Part shown: in pieces, positions 4,554 to 5,916 of the stretch
Numbering within the stretch: the stretch's first letter is position 1
Layout: each line of letters starts with the position of its first letter
From: an uncultured Lachnospiraceae bacterium
Lineage (GTDB): Bacteria > Bacillota_A > Clostridia > Lachnospirales > Lachnospiraceae
DNA: 5,916 nt
NCBI GenBank assembly: GCA_902795715.1
Contig: CADBME010000347.1
Location: 1-5,916 of the forward strand
Direction of reading: 5' to 3'
Made by a program: the position numbers and the translations under genes
Notes under the pieces: generated by a model
Databases searched by the model: none
What the model was told of the DNA's origin: nothing
What the model saw: only the letters and a program-made list of their open reading frames with translations

Positions 4554-5817
4554 ACACTATCCTATTTTGTAAATTAAAATCATACATATCCCAATATTCT
4601 TCGTTAGACAAAAAGGTATTGTGCTGTTCTAAGTAGAACAAAGGATTCTCTAACAAATGATCTATCATCTCAGGGATATAATCTACTTGATCAAATCTAA
4701 TTCTTAACAAGGGAATATTGCTTATTTCAGCAACTCCTGTTTTAATCTCATCAGCAGAATGCCTTAACAGAAATGACTCGAGGGTTTTGAAAAAGGTGTC
4801 AATCCAAGAAAAATGCTGTTCTCCATCATATTCAATAAATGCAAATATGCTATCTTTATGAATTAACGAAAAGTCAAACCTCATATTTGCAATTCTTCTT
4901 TCAGTAAACCCATTATTTGTACTTATTAATTCATTACATAATTCTTTTATATACTTTTTATATAGGTGAGAAACCCCTAATTCTTTAAATAGCCGCTTTA
5001 TAGTGATATCATGAAAGTACTCAATTTTTCTATAATCTAAATATCTTTCAATTCTTCTTTCTCCTAAAGAACTATTTTTGGGAATTGTCAGTGCCTCCTC
5101 TAAATTCCAGCCGTATTCAAGAATCCTTTTTTGAAACATTGGAAAACTCACTTTATATTTTTTGCACATTGATGTCATGGAGTCATATTCATTACCTAAA
5201 TGATCTATGCACTTATGGCCAACAGGCTTTGTTAAAATATCAATTAAAGACCACCCTCGGTTTCTTCGTCCTTTATAAGTTCCCCAATCAATATTATATT
5301 TTCTACATAATTCAGCATATGATCGATATGTATTACCAAGGTGATCTTGACAAGCTATACCTGTATTCTGGTGCTGAGGCAAAAGAGCTTCTGCCAAAGA
5401 CCATCCCAACTGTTTTCTTCGTACATAGACTTTTCGATCAACATTATGATATTTACACATATCTGTCTCTGAAGTAAAAATGTTTCCTTCATGATCTATG
5501 CATTTCTTCTTTCTATGAACAGGCGTTATTGTCAATGCGTCTTCAAGGCTCCATCCTCTACTTATTCGTAGTTCAAATGTAGTTTGGTTAATTCCATATG
5601 ATTGGCACATTTCTTTTTTTGTTGGATACATATTACCTTTATGGTCTTTACAAGACGTATTTTCACGAGCTGAAGGAATTGTCAATGCATCTTTTAAAGA
5701 CCATCCTGCTGATATTCTATACCTAAATGTTTCCACCCCTATATCATATTTCCTACACATTTCTCTTTCTGATGAATACTCATTGCCAAGAAAATCTTTG
5801 GTTTTTTGAGAAATCAT
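4546..5817 (-). CDS. Modular-repeat endonuclease: five tandem ~42-residue modules plus Vsr/DUF559-like nuclease domain
   Basis: The 423-residue protein has two parts. Residues 7-246 hold five copies of a module with the pattern (C)xDHxGNxYxSxxxMCxKYxIxxxxF, then xxRxxxGWSLxxALT. The GN pair falls at 11, 61, 111, 161 and 208. Such modules resemble the small helix-turn-helix-like DNA-binding repeats associated with homing endonucleases. Residues 250-380 match a compact PD-(D/E)XK fold of the Vsr/DUF559/EDxHD type: ERRIERYL (253-260), MRFDF with Asp315, FIEYDGEQHF with Glu329, Asp331 and His335, DEIKTGVAE (356-364), and LLRIRF (370-375). About 50 C-terminal residues are acidic and unassigned. 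The active-site residues appear complete. The start at 5817 has AGAGGA seven bases upstream. The gene is clearly AT-richer (about 28-33% GC in samples) than the macro or secreted-nuclease genes, which fits recent transfer. Its last bases overlap the WYL fragment. Target DNA and mobility are inferred. Confidence 0.78.
   Translation of the reverse strand: MISQKTKDFLGNEYSSEREMCRKYDIGVETFRYRISAGWSLKDALTIPSARENTSCKDHKGNMYPTKKEMCQSYGINQTTFELRISRGWSLEDALTITPVHRKKKCIDHEGNIFTSETDMCKYHNVDRKVYVRRKQLGWSLAEALLPQHQNTGIACQDHLGNTYRSYAELCRKYNIDWGTYKGRRNRGWSLIDILTKPVGHKCIDHLGNEYDSMTSMCKKYKVSFPMFQKRILEYGWNLEEALTIPKNSSLGERRIERYLDYRKIEYFHDITIKRLFKELGVSHLYKKYIKELCNELISTNNGFTERRIANMRFDFSLIHKDSIFAFIEYDGEQHFSWIDTFFKTLESFLLRHSADEIKTGVAEISNIPLLRIRFDQVDYIPEMIDHLLENPLFYLEQHNTFLSNEEYWDMYDFNLQNRIVYV
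5080..5799 (-). repeat. Coding tandem repeat: five modules in the nuclease gene
   Basis: The modules are residues 7-48, 56-98, 106-146, 156-197 and 203-246. The first four repeat at exactly 150 bases; the fifth is 9 bases closer. Invariant or near-invariant positions are Gly-Asn, the Met/Leu-Cys pair, an Arg about 14 residues later, and Gly-Trp-(Ser/Asn)-Leu. The linkers between modules (PSARENTSC, TPVHRKKKC, PQHQNTGIAC, KPVGHKC) are variable in sequence. The modules have diverged enough that this is not a simple DNA-level repeat. Confidence 0.8.
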
Positions 5818-5916
5818 ATTTTGGTCCTCTTTTTGGTTGAATACTAATGACTTTAATCTTTATCTACGGAAATATCTTTTCAAATACGATACTTGTTTTT
5901 ACGTAAATCAAATGCA
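5818..5916 (-). other. AT-rich leader of the modular nuclease gene, no gene seen
   Basis: Apart from the ribosome binding site AGAGGA (5830-5825), I see only short stop-interrupted frames and no convincing promoter. TTGAAA followed 15 bases later by TAAAGA is a poor candidate. The 8-base palindrome TTACGTAA occurs near the right edge. I found no WYL N-terminal coding here, so the fragment at 4392-4553 cannot be shown to be the other half of a gene interrupted by this insertion. Confidence 0.4.

Noticed and set aside
5085..5477. Plus-strand 130-codon frame inside the modular nuclease gene
   Set aside because: It is antisense to conserved repeat modules and has no ribosome binding site; it is a by-product of the AT-rich repetitive coding.
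1..5916. CRISPR array, tRNA, rRNA, riboswitch, integrase or IS ends
   Set aside because: No regularly spaced direct repeats, tRNA-like folds, transposase motifs or long terminal inverted repeats were seen on either strand by eye.

Overview
The window looks like part of an accessory island from a low-to-moderate GC Firmicute, most likely a gut Clostridia/Lachnospiraceae-type genome. This is an inference from strong AGGAGG-type ribosome binding sites, codon use, and families (Spx/ArsC-like, DUF6998-like, macro, ASCH, WYL) that are common as small cargo genes in such genomes. No ribosomal, tRNA, integrase, plasmid replication or CRISPR sequence is visible. Every gene I can support reads on the minus strand, so transcription runs from position 5916 towards 1.

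In transcription order: (i) 5817-4546 is an AT-rich 423-residue protein with five tandem modules of about 42 residues on a strict 50-residue period, followed by a Vsr/DUF559-like nuclease domain. It looks like a homing-type or mobile endonuclease. (ii) 4553-4392 is a fragment of a WYL-domain regulator that overlaps the 3' end of that gene, and 4332-4267 is a degenerate mini-ORF with a good ribosome binding site but ATA where a start should be. (iii) 4249-2470 is a compact run of ASCH-domain protein, MacroD/YmdB-like macro-domain hydrolase, a short unknown gene interrupted by one TAG codon, and a DUF6998-like protein with a possible PD-(D/E)XK motif. The last three are joined by overlapping or abutting start and stop codons. 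(iv) 2345-1547 is a gene split by a single frameshift, with weak resemblance to the N-terminal region of McrB-like proteins. (v) 1393-344 is an Spx/ArsC-like protein lacking both active-site cysteines, a probable frameshifted 53-codon gene, and an unknown 189-residue protein joined by a GTGA overlap. (vi) 309-1 is the start of a secreted DNA/RNA non-specific endonuclease that runs off the window edge.

Two themes stand out. First, the ASCH/macro/DUF6998 run combines an RNA- or modified-nucleoside-binding fold, an ADP-ribose hydrolase and a nuclease-like fold, which could be a stress or defence cassette; that function is inferred. Second, at least four units are damaged in a simple way: a premature stop, two single-base frameshifts and a truncated WYL gene. 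The region therefore appears to be decaying cargo, or to contain sequence errors that need read-level checking.
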